Shown here one piece after another: positions 1-8,056 of a stretch of DNA of 30,962 nt. Under the pieces are notes generated by a model, which saw nothing but the letters and a program-made list of their open reading frames with translations, searched no databases and had not been told where the DNA came from. The DNA lies in NCBI GenBank assembly GCA_050744165.1, contig JBOGGN010000300.1, positions 1 to 30,962 on the forward strand. The letters run 5' to 3'. Both the position numbers and the translations under genes were made by a program. Each line of letters starts with the position of its first letter. Position 1 is the first letter of the stretch. This DNA is from JBOGGN01 sp050744165. Its GTDB lineage: Bacteria; Actinomycetota; Acidimicrobiia; Acidimicrobiales; Palsa-688.

Positions 1-319
1 GTGGAGGGGAGATCCCCCTGCGTTATCCGACGGACTCACCCGACAACTTGTGCCTGGTGAGCGGCTACACAGACTATCACAGCAAGCGCCGGTGTCAACC
101 GGGTGGGTGTCGACCGCCACTTGGCGCGCCAGCCCTTGTGGGCCGGAGTGACAGAGTACCAACTCTTGGACCCGGACCGGCCAGGCAAGTTCAGGTGCCC
201 TGGCCGTGGTCGGCTTGAGGCCCCGTGGCCGAGGCCCCGGGTTGGCCGTGGTGGGCGGCCCCGTAGACCCCCGGCACTTACCGAGGGCCGCCACCAGCCT
301 CCGGGTAGCCTGAGCCCCC
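1..319. other. Intergenic stretch, no gene seen
   Basis: The stretch before the first gene holds no open frame that looks coding; the frames that cross it are shadows of the methyltransferase gene. It is very GC-rich toward its end, with short repeats built on GGCCCCG and GGCCGAGG around 220-245. I could not fit a tRNA cloverleaf or a convincing promoter. An in-frame TGA at 311-313 means the downstream gene cannot start earlier than 320. Confidence 0.5.
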
Positions 320-1291
320 GTGGCAGAGCGGTCCGTGCACTACAAGGGCTTCGGCCTCACCGTCGAAGTCCCCGAGCGTGTCGAGCGCGCCCTCCGGCGA
401 GTCGAACGCGTGGTCAGCGCCAAGGCGTCGCCGAACGCCCCCGGCAGCACCCGGGTCGGCGGGCCCCGGCAGGTCTCTTACGAACGCCGCGACCCCGCTG
501 AGGGCGTGAAGTGGATTCAGGACCGCATTGACTGGCACCAGCTCCATGGCAACGGCTTCGACGTCGACCATGCTGATCCCGCCGCGGTTGCCCGGGCAGT
601 TGGCGACTGGTGCTGGTACCACAGCATCGAGCTGCCGCACGGCATCGTCACCAGCGGCGTCTATGACCACCGGGCGGTGGTGGCGCTCTATGAGCTCCCG
701 AGCGACCTGCATGGCACGCGGGTGCTCGACCTGGCGACCGCCGATGGGTTCTGGGCCTTCGAGTTCGAACGCCGGGGCGCCAAGGTGAGCGCCCTCGACA
801 TCGACTCCACCGCTGATGTCGATCTTCCGGCCCCGGTGCGGCAGTTGTCATCCGAGCGTGGCTACGCCGACCCCATCGGCACCGGATTCGACCTGGCTCA
901 CCGGCTGCTCAAGTCCCGCGTCGAGCGAATCTCGGGCAGCATCTACGACCTCGACCCCGATCATCTGGGGCGTTTCGACCTGGTCCACGCCGGTGACGTG
1001 CTGCTCCACCTGCGGGATCCGCTCTTGGCGCTCCAGCAGATCCGCCGGGTCACCGGAGGCGAGGCGTTGCTGGCTGACTGCTTCGATCCGACGCTCACCT
1101 CGACGAGCGGCCGGCGCCTGGCGGAGTACTTCGGAGGCTGGAAAACCGCCACCTGGTGGCTCCCGTCGCTGGAGACCTTGATTCAGATGGTTGCCGACGC
1201 GGGCTTCGACGAGGTGCGGGTGGTCAACACCTACCAACTGGAGACCAAGGGCGGCGGTGGTCCCTGGCGGGCCATCCTCCGGGCCCACTAG
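320..1291 (+). CDS. CmoB-like SAM-dependent methyltransferase
   Basis: Predicted class I S-adenosylmethionine-dependent methyltransferase of 323 residues; the substrate is unknown. The central part resembles the CmoB/DUF1698 group, which includes tRNA wobble-uridine modification enzymes: WYHSIELPHGIVTSG at about 94-108 is followed by the SAM-binding segment RVLDLATADGFWAFEFERRGA (about 133-153) and an acidic strand end, SALDID. A later motif, FDLVHAGDVLLHLRDP at about 218-233, is typical of the same group. The first 60 residues are basic and weakly conserved. The GTG at 320 is the earliest possible start because of an in-frame stop just upstream; a GTG five codons later is the alternative, and neither has a clear ribosome-binding site. 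The gene converges on mpg. The fold is secure; a tRNA-modifying role is only suggested by similarity. Confidence 0.8.
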   Translation: MAERSVHYKGFGLTVEVPERVERALRRVERVVSAKASPNAPGSTRVGGPRQVSYERRDPAEGVKWIQDRIDWHQLHGNGFDVDHADPAAVARAVGDWCWYHSIELPHGIVTSGVYDHRAVVALYELPSDLHGTRVLDLATADGFWAFEFERRGAKVSALDIDSTADVDLPAPVRQLSSERGYADPIGTGFDLAHRLLKSRVERISGSIYDLDPDHLGRFDLVHAGDVLLHLRDPLLALQQIRRVTGGEALLADCFDPTLTSTSGRRLAEYFGGWKTATWWLPSLETLIQMVADAGFDEVRVVNTYQLETKGGGGPWRAILRAH

Positions 1292-1305
1292 GAAACACCG
1301 AAGCA

Positions 1306-1338
1306 GCTGGCGCCCGCCGCCGGCGCCCCGCCGCCAGC
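1306..1338. terminator. Possible bidirectional terminator hairpin
   Basis: GCTGGCG at 1306-1312 pairs with CGCCAGC at 1332-1338 around a very GC-rich loop. It lies in the 65-bp gap between the convergent methyltransferase and mpg genes, where a shared terminator would be expected. There is no T-run on either side, so the call rests on position and stem alone. Confidence 0.3.
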
Positions 1339-1356
1339 GCCTCCTGAGAGCAGGCC

Positions 1357-1974
1357 TCAGCCCACCCCGGTCGCTCGGGCGGTGGTGGGTCCCGAAACGT
1401 GCCGGTCGCCAGCCACGAAGTACCGCCACGGGTGCTCGGCCCCCTTGGTCAAACCAACGCGCACCGAGGCCCCCGGGGTTGCCGGCGGCGCCACCCCGTC
1501 GTCGCCCACCCACACGCCAAGCTCCCCGGTGACCAGGTCGGCCCCGTTGAACGAGCCGCTGATACCGAGCGCCTGGCACAACCGTCCCGGCCCCCGGCAC
1601 AGGTCGCGATCGGCCAGAGGATGCCGCTGGCCCTGAAAGCGCGCCCCCCGCATCTCCTCGACCCCCGACACCGGTGCCAGGGCTCGCAGGAGCACCGCCT
1701 CCCCCACCCCTTCGGGGCGGCAGACCGCGTTGGCACACCAATGCATGCCGTAGCTCCGGTAGACGTACATCCTTCCCGGGGGTCCGAACATGACGCCGTT
1801 GCGCGGCGTCGGCCCACGGTATGCGTGGCTGGCGGGATCGATCGACCCGAGGTAGGCCTCCACCTCGACAATCCGACCCACCCGGCCACCGCACACCAGC
1901 AGCTTGTTCAGCAGCTCCCGGGCGACCTGGCGGGGGTCACGCAGGTAGAAGCCACGGGCCAGCGGGGACGGCAA
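1357..1974 (-). CDS. mpg: 3-methyladenine DNA glycosylase (AAG/MPG family)
   Basis: Base-excision repair glycosylase that removes alkylated purines such as 3-methyladenine. The 205-residue protein keeps the family's core: RIVEVEAYLG at 34-43, where Glu39 and Tyr41 match the catalytic Glu and intercalating-pocket Tyr of human AAG; the SHAYRG region with His50; PTPRNGVMFGPPG; and YVYRSYGMHW with Tyr75. LCRGPGRLCQALGI and RVGLTKGAEHPWRYFV follow in the usual order. The start is a TTG one base after the argH stop (TGAGTTG), so it is the last gene of the argF-argR-argG-argH transcription unit. Placing a repair gene behind argH is compatible with simple co-transcription and need not imply a shared job. 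Confidence 0.92.
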   Translation of the reverse strand: MPSPLARGFYLRDPRQVARELLNKLLVCGGRVGRIVEVEAYLGSIDPASHAYRGPTPRNGVMFGPPGRMYVYRSYGMHWCANAVCRPEGVGEAVLLRALAPVSGVEEMRGARFQGQRHPLADRDLCRGPGRLCQALGISGSFNGADLVTGELGVWVGDDGVAPPATPGASVRVGLTKGAEHPWRYFVAGDRHVSGPTTARATGVG

Positions 1975-1975
1975 C

Positions 1976-3361
1976 TCAGGGGTTGGCCAGCCGGGCCTCG
2001 TCGACCCCGATCTGGTGCGAGTACCGCTTCATCTGGTCAGCGAGCGGCTCGGGGCCGGCGCCCCCAGGGGTGGTCCGCCGGCGGACGGCGACGCCCGGTT
2101 CGAGCAGCTCCAAGGCCTCGGCGCCGAGGGCGGGGTGGGCCGCCACCAGCTCTGGCAGCGGGACCTTGCGATCGAGCGAGTCGCGCACCAGCGAGGCCAC
2201 CACCTGGTGGGCTTCCCGGAACGGCATGCCCCGGCTGACCAGCCACTCCGCCAGGTCGACGGCGGCCACGGTGGGCGTGTCGGCCGCCTCCTGCATCCGG
2301 GCGGTGCAGAACGTGGCGGTCGACAGCAGTCCCGCCAGCGCTGCCAATGCCCGGTTGACCTGGTCGAAGGCGTCCAGGAGGGGTTCTTTGTCCTCCTGCA
2401 GGTCGCGGTTGTAGGCGAGCGGCAGTCCCTTCAGGGTGGCGAGGAACCCAGCCAGGTGCCCGATCAGCCGCCCCGCCTTCCCCCGGGCCAGCTCCGCGAT
2501 GTCGGGGTTCTTTTTCTGCGGCAGCATCGAGCTGCCTGTGGCGTAGGTGTCGTCGAGGCGCATGAACCCGAACTCCTCGCTCGACCACAGCACGATCTCC
2601 TCGCCGATGCGTGACAGGTGGACCCCGAGCAGCGACAGGTCGAAAAGGGTCTCGGCGACGAAATCCCGGTCGGACACGGCGTCGAGCGAGTTCTCGAACC
2701 GCGCCCTGAATCCCAGGTCGTCGGCGACGGCGTCGGGATCGAGTGGCAGCGACGACCCGGCCAAGGCGCCAGCGCCGAGCGGCGAAACGTCGAGGCGGTG
2801 GCGGGTGTCGACCAGCCGGTCGATATCCCGAGCCAGTGCCCAGCCGTGGGCCAGCAAATGGTGGGCCAGCAGCACCGGCTGGGCCCGCTGCAGGTGGGTG
2901 TACCCGGGCAGGTAGGCGTCGGCCGCCTGTTGGGCCCGGTCCAGCAGCACCTGCTGCAGCCTGAGGACCCGGCGGGCCGTGGCCGCCAGCTCCCGCTTGG
3001 TAAACAACCGTGCCGTGGTCGCGATCTGGTCGTTGCGGCTCCGCCCGGTGTGCATCCGGGCACCGGCCCGCCCGGCCAGCTCGGTGACCCTGCGCTCGAC
3101 CGCGGTGTGGATGTCCTCGTCCGCGGGGTGAAAGGCGAAGCTGCCCGCTCGCAGCTCCTCCTCAACCCGATCCAGCGCCGCCAGCAGCACCTGGGCGTCG
3201 GCCTCGTCGACCAGCCCGGATCGCTTGAGCCCCCGTACGTGCGCCCGGGACCCGGCCAGATCGTCGAAAGCCAGGCGGCGGTCGAAGGAGAGGCTCTCGG
3301 TGAACGAGAGCAGCTCCTTGGCCGGGCTGGCGTCGCCGAATCGCCCCTGCCAGAGCGTCAC
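1976..3361 (-). CDS. argH: Argininosuccinate lyase
   Basis: Final step of arginine synthesis: splits argininosuccinate into arginine and fumarate in the cytoplasm. The 461-residue product has the fumarase/aspartase-superfamily layout: an N-terminal LWQGRF motif, TGRSRNDQ near residue 105, HLQRAQPV, and the signature loop GSSMLPQKKNPD at about 272-283 carrying the catalytic Ser. The open frame continues upstream to 3712, but that part is a shadow of argG. I chose the GTG at 3361 because the family starts there and a strong GGAGGA lies 7 nt upstream. It follows argG by 37 bp and precedes mpg by one base. Confidence 0.96.
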   Translation of the reverse strand: MTLWQGRFGDASPAKELLSFTESLSFDRRLAFDDLAGSRAHVRGLKRSGLVDEADAQVLLAALDRVEEELRAGSFAFHPADEDIHTAVERRVTELAGRAGARMHTGRSRNDQIATTARLFTKRELAATARRVLRLQQVLLDRAQQAADAYLPGYTHLQRAQPVLLAHHLLAHGWALARDIDRLVDTRHRLDVSPLGAGALAGSSLPLDPDAVADDLGFRARFENSLDAVSDRDFVAETLFDLSLLGVHLSRIGEEIVLWSSEEFGFMRLDDTYATGSSMLPQKKNPDIAELARGKAGRLIGHLAGFLATLKGLPLAYNRDLQEDKEPLLDAFDQVNRALAALAGLLSTATFCTARMQEAADTPTVAAVDLAEWLVSRGMPFREAHQVVASLVRDSLDRKVPLPELVAAHPALGAEALELLEPGVAVRRRTTPGGAGPEPLADQMKRYSHQIGVDEARLANP

Positions 3362-3398
3362 CGACGGGTCCTCCGGCGCCCGACCCCAGCCGCCGAGG

Positions 3399-4592
3399 TC
3401 ATCCCCGCCGAGACTGTCGAGCCGCCCATGTCTGCACCCCGAGCCCCCAGAGCCGCACGAACCCCTCCGCGTCCTGGTGGCGGAAGCGGTCCGCCGCCTC
3501 GTAGGTGGCGAGCCCGTAGTCGTACAGGCCGACATCGGACCGTCGCCCCGACACGATGCAGCGCCCCGGGATCTCGCAGCGCAGCCGCACCTCACCGGTG
3601 ACGTAGCGCTGCGAGGTCTCCACGAAGGAGTCCAGCGCCTCCTTGAGCGGCGAATACCAAAGCCCGTCGTACACCAACTCCGCGTACCGCGGCTCGATGC
3701 GCGCCTTTTCATGCGCCAGGTCCCGCTCGAGGGTCAGGTCCTCCAGATCGGCGTGGGCCATCAGCAGTGCCAGCGCCCCCGGGCATTCGTAGACCTCCCG
3801 GCTCTTGATCCCGACCCGGCGGTTCTCGATCATGTCGATCCGGCCCCACCCGTAGGAGCCCACCACCCGGGTGACGTGACCGATCAGCTCGTCGAGGGCC
3901 ATTTCCACCCCGTCGATGGCGATGGGCAAACCCTGCTGGAAACGGATCACCATGTCGCACGGCCCGGTCGCGGTCGGCGTGGTGAGGTCGTACACCTCCT
4001 CCGGCGGCTGCTCCCAGGGGTCCTCGAGGATCCCGCACTCGATGGTGCGACCCCACAGGTTCTGGTCGATTGAGTACGGGCTGGACTTGGTGACGGTGAT
4101 CGGGATTCCCCACTGAGCGGCATACTCGATGGACTTCTCCCGGGTGAGATCCCAGATGCGGGCCGGGGCGATGGTCTCCAGGTCAGGCGCCAGCGCCATG
4201 GTCGAGACCTCGAAACGAACCTGGTCGTTGCCCTTCCCCGTGCACCCATGGGCAATGGCGTCGGCCCCGTGCTCGCGGGCCGCGGCCACGAGGTGCTTGG
4301 CGATGACCGGTCGTGACAGCGAGGAGATCAGGGGATACTTCCCCTCGTACTTGGCGTTGGCCCGCAACGCCGGCGCCACGAACTGGTAGGCGAACTCCTC
4401 CCGGCAGTCCACCACCAGCGCCTCCACCGCGCCGGCCGCCATCGCCCGCTCACAGATGGCGTCGAAGTCGCCGCCTTGGCCGACATCGGCCGCCAGCGTG
4501 ATCACCTCGACACCCAGCTCCTCGATCATCCAGCGCACCGCCACCGAGGTGTCGAGCCCCCCGCTGTACGCCAGCACCACCCGCTTCGCCAC
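3399..4592 (-). CDS. argG: Argininosuccinate synthase
   Basis: Condenses citrulline and aspartate, using ATP, into argininosuccinate. The 397-residue protein opens with the ATP-pyrophosphatase P-loop AYSGGLDTS at 8-16. It continues with the expected family blocks: ADVGQGGDFDAI, the GCTGKGNDQVRFE loop, KSSPYSIDQNLWGRTIECG and the C-terminal tetramerisation arm. The GTG start has GGGAG 5 nt upstream. It sits 27 bp after argR and before argH on the same strand, so it is probably transcribed from the argF promoter. I see no separate ARG-box-like element directly in front of it. Confidence 0.97.
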   Translation of the reverse strand: MAKRVVLAYSGGLDTSVAVRWMIEELGVEVITLAADVGQGGDFDAICERAMAAGAVEALVVDCREEFAYQFVAPALRANAKYEGKYPLISSLSRPVIAKHLVAAAREHGADAIAHGCTGKGNDQVRFEVSTMALAPDLETIAPARIWDLTREKSIEYAAQWGIPITVTKSSPYSIDQNLWGRTIECGILEDPWEQPPEEVYDLTTPTATGPCDMVIRFQQGLPIAIDGVEMALDELIGHVTRVVGSYGWGRIDMIENRRVGIKSREVYECPGALALLMAHADLEDLTLERDLAHEKARIEPRYAELVYDGLWYSPLKEALDSFVETSQRYVTGEVRLRCEIPGRCIVSGRRSDVGLYDYGLATYEAADRFRHQDAEGFVRLWGLGVQTWAARQSRRG

Positions 4593-4619
4593 ATGTACTC
4601 CCGTCGTTCTTCTGAATGT

Positions 4620-5084
4620 CTACAGCCCGGCGAGGCCGGCCAGCTGCTTGGCCAGCGATGCCCCACCGACCTGCTCGGTCGCCACCACGAGGATGGTGTC
4701 GTCGCCGGCCACCGTACCTACCACGTCGGTGAGGCCGGCCCGGTCGAGGGCCGAGGCCACCACGTGGGCCGACCCGGGCGGCGTGCGGACCACCACCAGG
4801 TTGTGCGAGTGGGCCACCTCGACGACCCAGTCGCCGAGCACCCGGCGCAGGTGGTCCCCGGGCTCCACCCGGCGCTCGTACTCGGGCACCGCGTACACCG
4901 ACTCGCCGCCGCCGGTGCGCACCTTGACCGCCCCAAGCTCATCGAGGTCCCGGGACACCGTCGCCTGGGTCGCCTCCACCCCCTCGGCCGCCAGCAGCTC
5001 CACCAGTTGCCCCTGGCTGACGATGGCATTGGCCTCCAGCAGCAAGGCGATGCGGTGCTGACGCTGGGTCTTGGCCAACCTCAC
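4620..5084 (-). CDS. argR: Arginine repressor ArgR
   Basis: Arginine-responsive hexameric repressor (AhrC type). The 154-residue product has an N-terminal winged helix, with QGQLVELLAAEGVEATQATV followed by SRDLDELGAVKV at about 25-57. The C-terminal oligomerisation and arginine-binding domain carries the GTVAGDDTILVV segment. The frame could extend upstream, but GTG at 5084 overlaps the argF stop as GTGA and matches the family's start. Translational coupling to argF and its place inside the cluster argue that it governs the two arg promoters described here, so it would also regulate its own expression. Confidence 0.95.
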   Translation of the reverse strand: MRLAKTQRQHRIALLLEANAIVSQGQLVELLAAEGVEATQATVSRDLDELGAVKVRTGGGESVYAVPEYERRVEPGDHLRRVLGDWVVEVAHSHNLVVVRTPPGSAHVVASALDRAGLTDVVGTVAGDDTILVVATEQVGGASLAKQLAGLAGL

Positions 5085-5965
5085 GAGAACAACCACAGCA
5101 ACAGGCCGCGGAAGGCGTGCAGCCGGTTGGCGGCCTGCGGCCACACCAGGCTTTGGGGCCCGTCGATGACCTCGTCGGTGACCTCCTCACCGCGATGCGC
5201 GGGCAAACAGTGGAAAAAGACCGCCCCCGAGGCGGCCCCCGCCATCACGGACGGATCCACGGTGTAGCCGGCGAACGCCGAGCGCCTCGCTGCTTGGTCC
5301 TCCTCCTGGCCCATCGACACCCAGGTGTCGGTCGACACCACGTCGGCCCCGCTCACCGCCACGGCGACGTCGGAGGTGACGGTGACCGAGATCCCCCGCC
5401 GGCGAGCCACCTCGACGGCGCCCGGATCGGGTTGGAACCCGGGCGGACAGGCGGCGGAGAATTCCGCCCCGACCAGGGAGGCCCCGAGGAGCAGGCTGCG
5501 GCACACGTTGTTGCCGTCGCCCACCCAGGCGATCTTCAGCCCCGCCAGCCGCCCGAAATGTTGCCGCAGGGTCAAGAGGTCGGCCAGCGCCTGGCAGGGG
5601 TGACCCAGGTCGGAGAGCAGATTGATGACCGGCACCGCGGAGACGGCGGCCATCCGCTCGAGCACCTTGTGGTCGAACACCCGCGCCCCGATGGCGGCGT
5701 GGTACAGGCCGAGCACCCGGGTGAGGTCCTCGGCCGTCTCGCGGCGGTCAAAGCCCACCTCCTCGCCCCGGATGGTGATCGGATGCCCCCCGAGCTGGAA
5801 TACGGCCATCTCGCTGGCGTTGCGTGTCCGCGACGACGGCTTCTCGAACAGCAGCGCCACTCCTTGGCGCGCCAGCACCGCCGGCGCGGGGTCCATACGG
5901 GCCAGTTCGAGCACCCGGGCAAGATCGCCCGGCGACAGATCGTCGATCTCCAGGAAGTGCCGCAT
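5081..5965 (-). CDS. argF: Ornithine carbamoyltransferase
   Basis: Transfers the carbamoyl group of carbamoyl phosphate to ornithine, giving citrulline. In the 294-residue protein, SSRTR at 44-48 is the carbamoyl-phosphate loop, followed by HPCQALAD, the ornithine-side STDTWVSMG loop and HCLPAHRGEEV at about 252-262. An in-frame TTG at 5980 exists, but it overlaps the predicted -10 element. ATG at 5965 fits the family start and lies exactly where a leaderless transcript would begin. It is the first gene of argF-argR-argG-argH-mpg and overlaps argR by four bases. Confidence 0.96.
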   Translation of the reverse strand: MRHFLEIDDLSPGDLARVLELARMDPAPAVLARQGVALLFEKPSSRTRNASEMAVFQLGGHPITIRGEEVGFDRRETAEDLTRVLGLYHAAIGARVFDHKVLERMAAVSAVPVINLLSDLGHPCQALADLLTLRQHFGRLAGLKIAWVGDGNNVCRSLLLGASLVGAEFSAACPPGFQPDPGAVEVARRRGISVTVTSDVAVAVSGADVVSTDTWVSMGQEEDQAARRSAFAGYTVDPSVMAGAASGAVFFHCLPAHRGEEVTDEVIDGPQSLVWPQAANRLHAFRGLLLWLFS

Positions 5966-6000
5966 CGCATCACTATACAAGCGCGCTCATAGAGATGCAC
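5966..6000 (-). promoter_or_regulatory. argF promoter with ARG-box-like element
   Basis: Reading the minus strand, GTGCAT (6000-5995), a 17-bp spacer, TATAGT (5977-5972) and six bases lead straight to the argF ATG, so the transcript should begin at or next to the start codon. TGCAT-CTC-TATG (5999-5988) covers the -35 and the start of the spacer. The argC promoter has the same half-sites at the same distance (23 bp) from its ATG. A site overlapping the -35 suits repression by ArgR. The promoter and operator calls are inference from this match. Confidence 0.6.
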
Positions 6001-6029
6001 CGGATTTGAGGGCCGACCCGAACTGACGG

Positions 6030-6059
6030 CGCTAGAACGCGTGATCACGTGTTCTAGCG
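6030..6059. promoter_or_regulatory. 30-bp near-perfect palindrome, candidate operator
   Basis: The sequence is symmetric about the GATC at 6043-6046: CTAGAAC on the left and GTTCTAG on the right, with one mismatched pair (6039/6050) in 15. There is essentially no loop and no T-run on the minus strand, which favours a protein-binding site over an intrinsic terminator. It lies 65-94 bp upstream of the argF start and 45 bp beyond the end of the preceding gene. It is distinct from the ARG-box-like element nearer to argF. Confidence 0.5.
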
Positions 6060-6103
6060 GCAGGAGTTCCGTGTAGTCGCGAAGTGAAGCCCGCGAACCT
6101 TGC

Positions 6104-6847
6104 TCAGGGGAGCATGTTTTGCAGGTACTCCGCCCACTCGGAGGGGCTCGCCGCCGGGTCGAGGGTGACGTCTGCGCCTTCGAGCCACCCGCTGCTTAGT
6201 GCCGCCACCATCAGGAGCTGGTCCTCTCCCGTGGCGCGGAGGCGGCCCAGGAACTCGGCGCCTTGCGGCTTGGTGCAGTCCACCAGGATCAGGTTGGGCG
6301 ACAGGGCTTGGCAGCCCTCCGGTTCGATGTCGCTCAGCGATCGGGACTCGACCCGGCATGTCCCGAGGGTGGCCGCCAAGGTGTCGACGGCGGCGCCGTC
6401 CACCCCGACGGTGAGCAGGACCATCGGCGGCAGGCCGGCCGTCCGGCGCAGGCCGCCCATCGTGGCCGCGAAGTTGCTGCTCGTCGGTGGGCGCGCCGTG
6501 GTGTCGCCGAAAAAGGCGTCACGGCTGGCTCGGAATGCCAGATCCGCCTCGGCGGTGGCCTGGTCGGTCGACCACACCTGCCAGTCCACGCCGCCCAGGT
6601 CGAGGCTGGTGTAGGTGATGACCGTCAGCAGCGTGGTGTCGATTAGCACCCGCCGCAGTCCCTTGGCGTCCAGCCGGGCCGCGAGATCGGCCAGAAAGGT
6701 GGCGTCGGGTTCGGGCGGGTCCTCATCTCGCAACGCGAAGGTGTCCGGCGAGATTCGTAGCGCCGAATGCCACCACCCGTCGAAGAGGACCGAGTCGTTC
6801 TCGATGTGGAGCCGTTCGCCGAAGCCGACAACGGCCTTCTCGGCCAC
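6104..6847 (-). CDS. Uncharacterised protein with receiver-like C-terminal half
   Basis: A 247-residue soluble protein I do not recognise; no signal peptide or membrane segment is visible. The second half (about 140-247) has the rhythm of a response-regulator receiver fold: a MVLLTV strand, LILVDC with an Asp at the end of the third strand, LLMVAALSSG, then GADVTLDPAASPSEWAEYLQNML. However, the N-terminal acidic pair is absent and the usual conserved Lys is not seen (TLDPA), so it is probably a degenerate receiver. The first half has strands such as VLFDGWWHSALRIS and VLIDTTLLTVITYTSLDLG. GTG at 6847 has GAGG 5 nt upstream; the frame stays open for 17 more codons without a standard start. It lies between argD and argF, where argDF are normally adjacent. 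Confidence 0.75.
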   Translation of the reverse strand: MAEKAVVGFGERLHIENDSVLFDGWWHSALRISPDTFALRDEDPPEPDATFLADLAARLDAKGLRRVLIDTTLLTVITYTSLDLGGVDWQVWSTDQATAEADLAFRASRDAFFGDTTARPPTSSNFAATMGGLRRTAGLPPMVLLTVGVDGAAVDTLAATLGTCRVESRSLSDIEPEGCQALSPNLILVDCTKPQGAEFLGRLRATGEDQLLMVAALSSGWLEGADVTLDPAASPSEWAEYLQNMLP

Positions 6848-6899
6848 GAAGGCCTCGATGATCCCTTGGTCGTCGATGGACGCAGACTAACCAGCGCTG

Positions 6900-8054
6900 T
6901 CAGATAGGGGCGTCGAGCACACCGGCCAGGATCTCGACCCCCTCGTCGATCTCCTCGGGGGTGACCAGAAGGGATGGCGCCAGGCGCAGGGCGCTTTCGG
7001 TGATCGGGTTGACGACGAGACCGGCAGTGAGGGCGGAGGCGGCGACACGCTTGGCCCCTTTTCCCACCAATTCCACGCCGAGGAGGAGACCCTGTCCTCG
7101 GACCGACTGGACACCGGGGAGGCGGGTCAGGGCCGCCGACAACCGCGAACCGGCTGCCGCCGCCCGGGCGGGGACGTCCTCGGCCTCCATGACCGCCAGG
7201 GTGGCCCGGGCCGCGGCTGCCGCCAGCGGTTGGCCGCCGAAGGTGGTGGCGTGGTCCCCCGGCTTGAACGCCTCGGCCACCTCGGCCCGGGCCCAGCAGG
7301 CACCGATGGGCACGCCGTTGCCCAGTGCCTTGGCGACGGTCACCACGTCGGGCTCCACGTTGAGGCCCTGGAAGGCGAACCAGTGGCCGCTGCGTCCGAG
7401 GCCCGTCTTGACCTCGTCGACCATGAACAGGAGTTGGCGCTCGTCGCAGAGGGCGCGCACGCCGGCGAAGTACTCGGCGGTGGCCGGGTTGATACCGCCC
7501 TCGCCCTGAATGGGCTCCAGAAGGACGGCGGCCACGCTCGGGTCGATGGCCGCTTCGAGGGCGTCGAGGTCGTCCCAGGCGACGTGGCGGAAACCCTCGG
7601 GCAGCGGCTGAAAGGCCTCGTGCTTGGACGGCTGGCCGGTGGCGTGCAGCGTGGCCAGGGTGCGGCCGTGGAAAGAGCCGTAGGCGCTGATCACGCCGAA
7701 GCGGCCGTAACCGCCCCATTTGCGGGCCAACTTGATGGCGCACTCGTTGGCCTCGGCGCCGCTATTGGAGAAGAACACCCGGCCCCCGCCGCCGATCAGG
7801 CGGTCGAGGGTGGCGGCCACCTCGGCTCCCGGGAGGGTGCCGTAGAGGTTGCACACGTGCAGCAACGTGCGGGCTTGCTCGGCCAGGGCATCGGCGACGG
7901 CAGGGTGGGCGTGGCCGAGGGAGGTCACGGCGAGACCGGAGAGGAAGTCCAGGTAGCGGCGACCGTGGTCGTCCCAAAGGTAGCTGCCCTGGCCCCGGAC
8001 GAAGGTGACCGGCCAGTCGGGGTAGGTGGGCATGAGGGCGGCGGGGAAGGTCAT
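6900..8054 (-). CDS. argD: Acetylornithine aminotransferase
   Basis: PLP enzyme converting N-acetylglutamate semialdehyde and glutamate to N-acetylornithine and 2-oxoglutarate. The 384-residue protein belongs to class III aminotransferases: GLAVTSLGHAHP near the N-terminus, FFSNSGAEANE (phosphate-binding), SFHGRTLATL, LLEPIQGEGG, FMVDEVKTGLGRSG, and TVAKALGNGVPIGA with the Schiff-base Lys at about 240. It starts two bases after the argB stop and so is coupled to it. The neighbouring argJ makes N-acetylornithine by recycling, so the cluster encodes the cyclic acetyl pathway. The product length is normal. Confidence 0.96.
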   Translation of the reverse strand: MTFPAALMPTYPDWPVTFVRGQGSYLWDDHGRRYLDFLSGLAVTSLGHAHPAVADALAEQARTLLHVCNLYGTLPGAEVAATLDRLIGGGGRVFFSNSGAEANECAIKLARKWGGYGRFGVISAYGSFHGRTLATLHATGQPSKHEAFQPLPEGFRHVAWDDLDALEAAIDPSVAAVLLEPIQGEGGINPATAEYFAGVRALCDERQLLFMVDEVKTGLGRSGHWFAFQGLNVEPDVVTVAKALGNGVPIGACWARAEVAEAFKPGDHATTFGGQPLAAAAARATLAVMEAEDVPARAAAAGSRLSAALTRLPGVQSVRGQGLLLGVELVGKGAKRVAASALTAGLVVNPITESALRLAPSLLVTPEEIDEGVEILAGVLDAPI

Positions 8055-8056
8055 GC

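Noticed and set aside
1..110. tRNA gene at the window start
   Set aside because: The bases do not fold into a cloverleaf with the conserved T-loop sequence.
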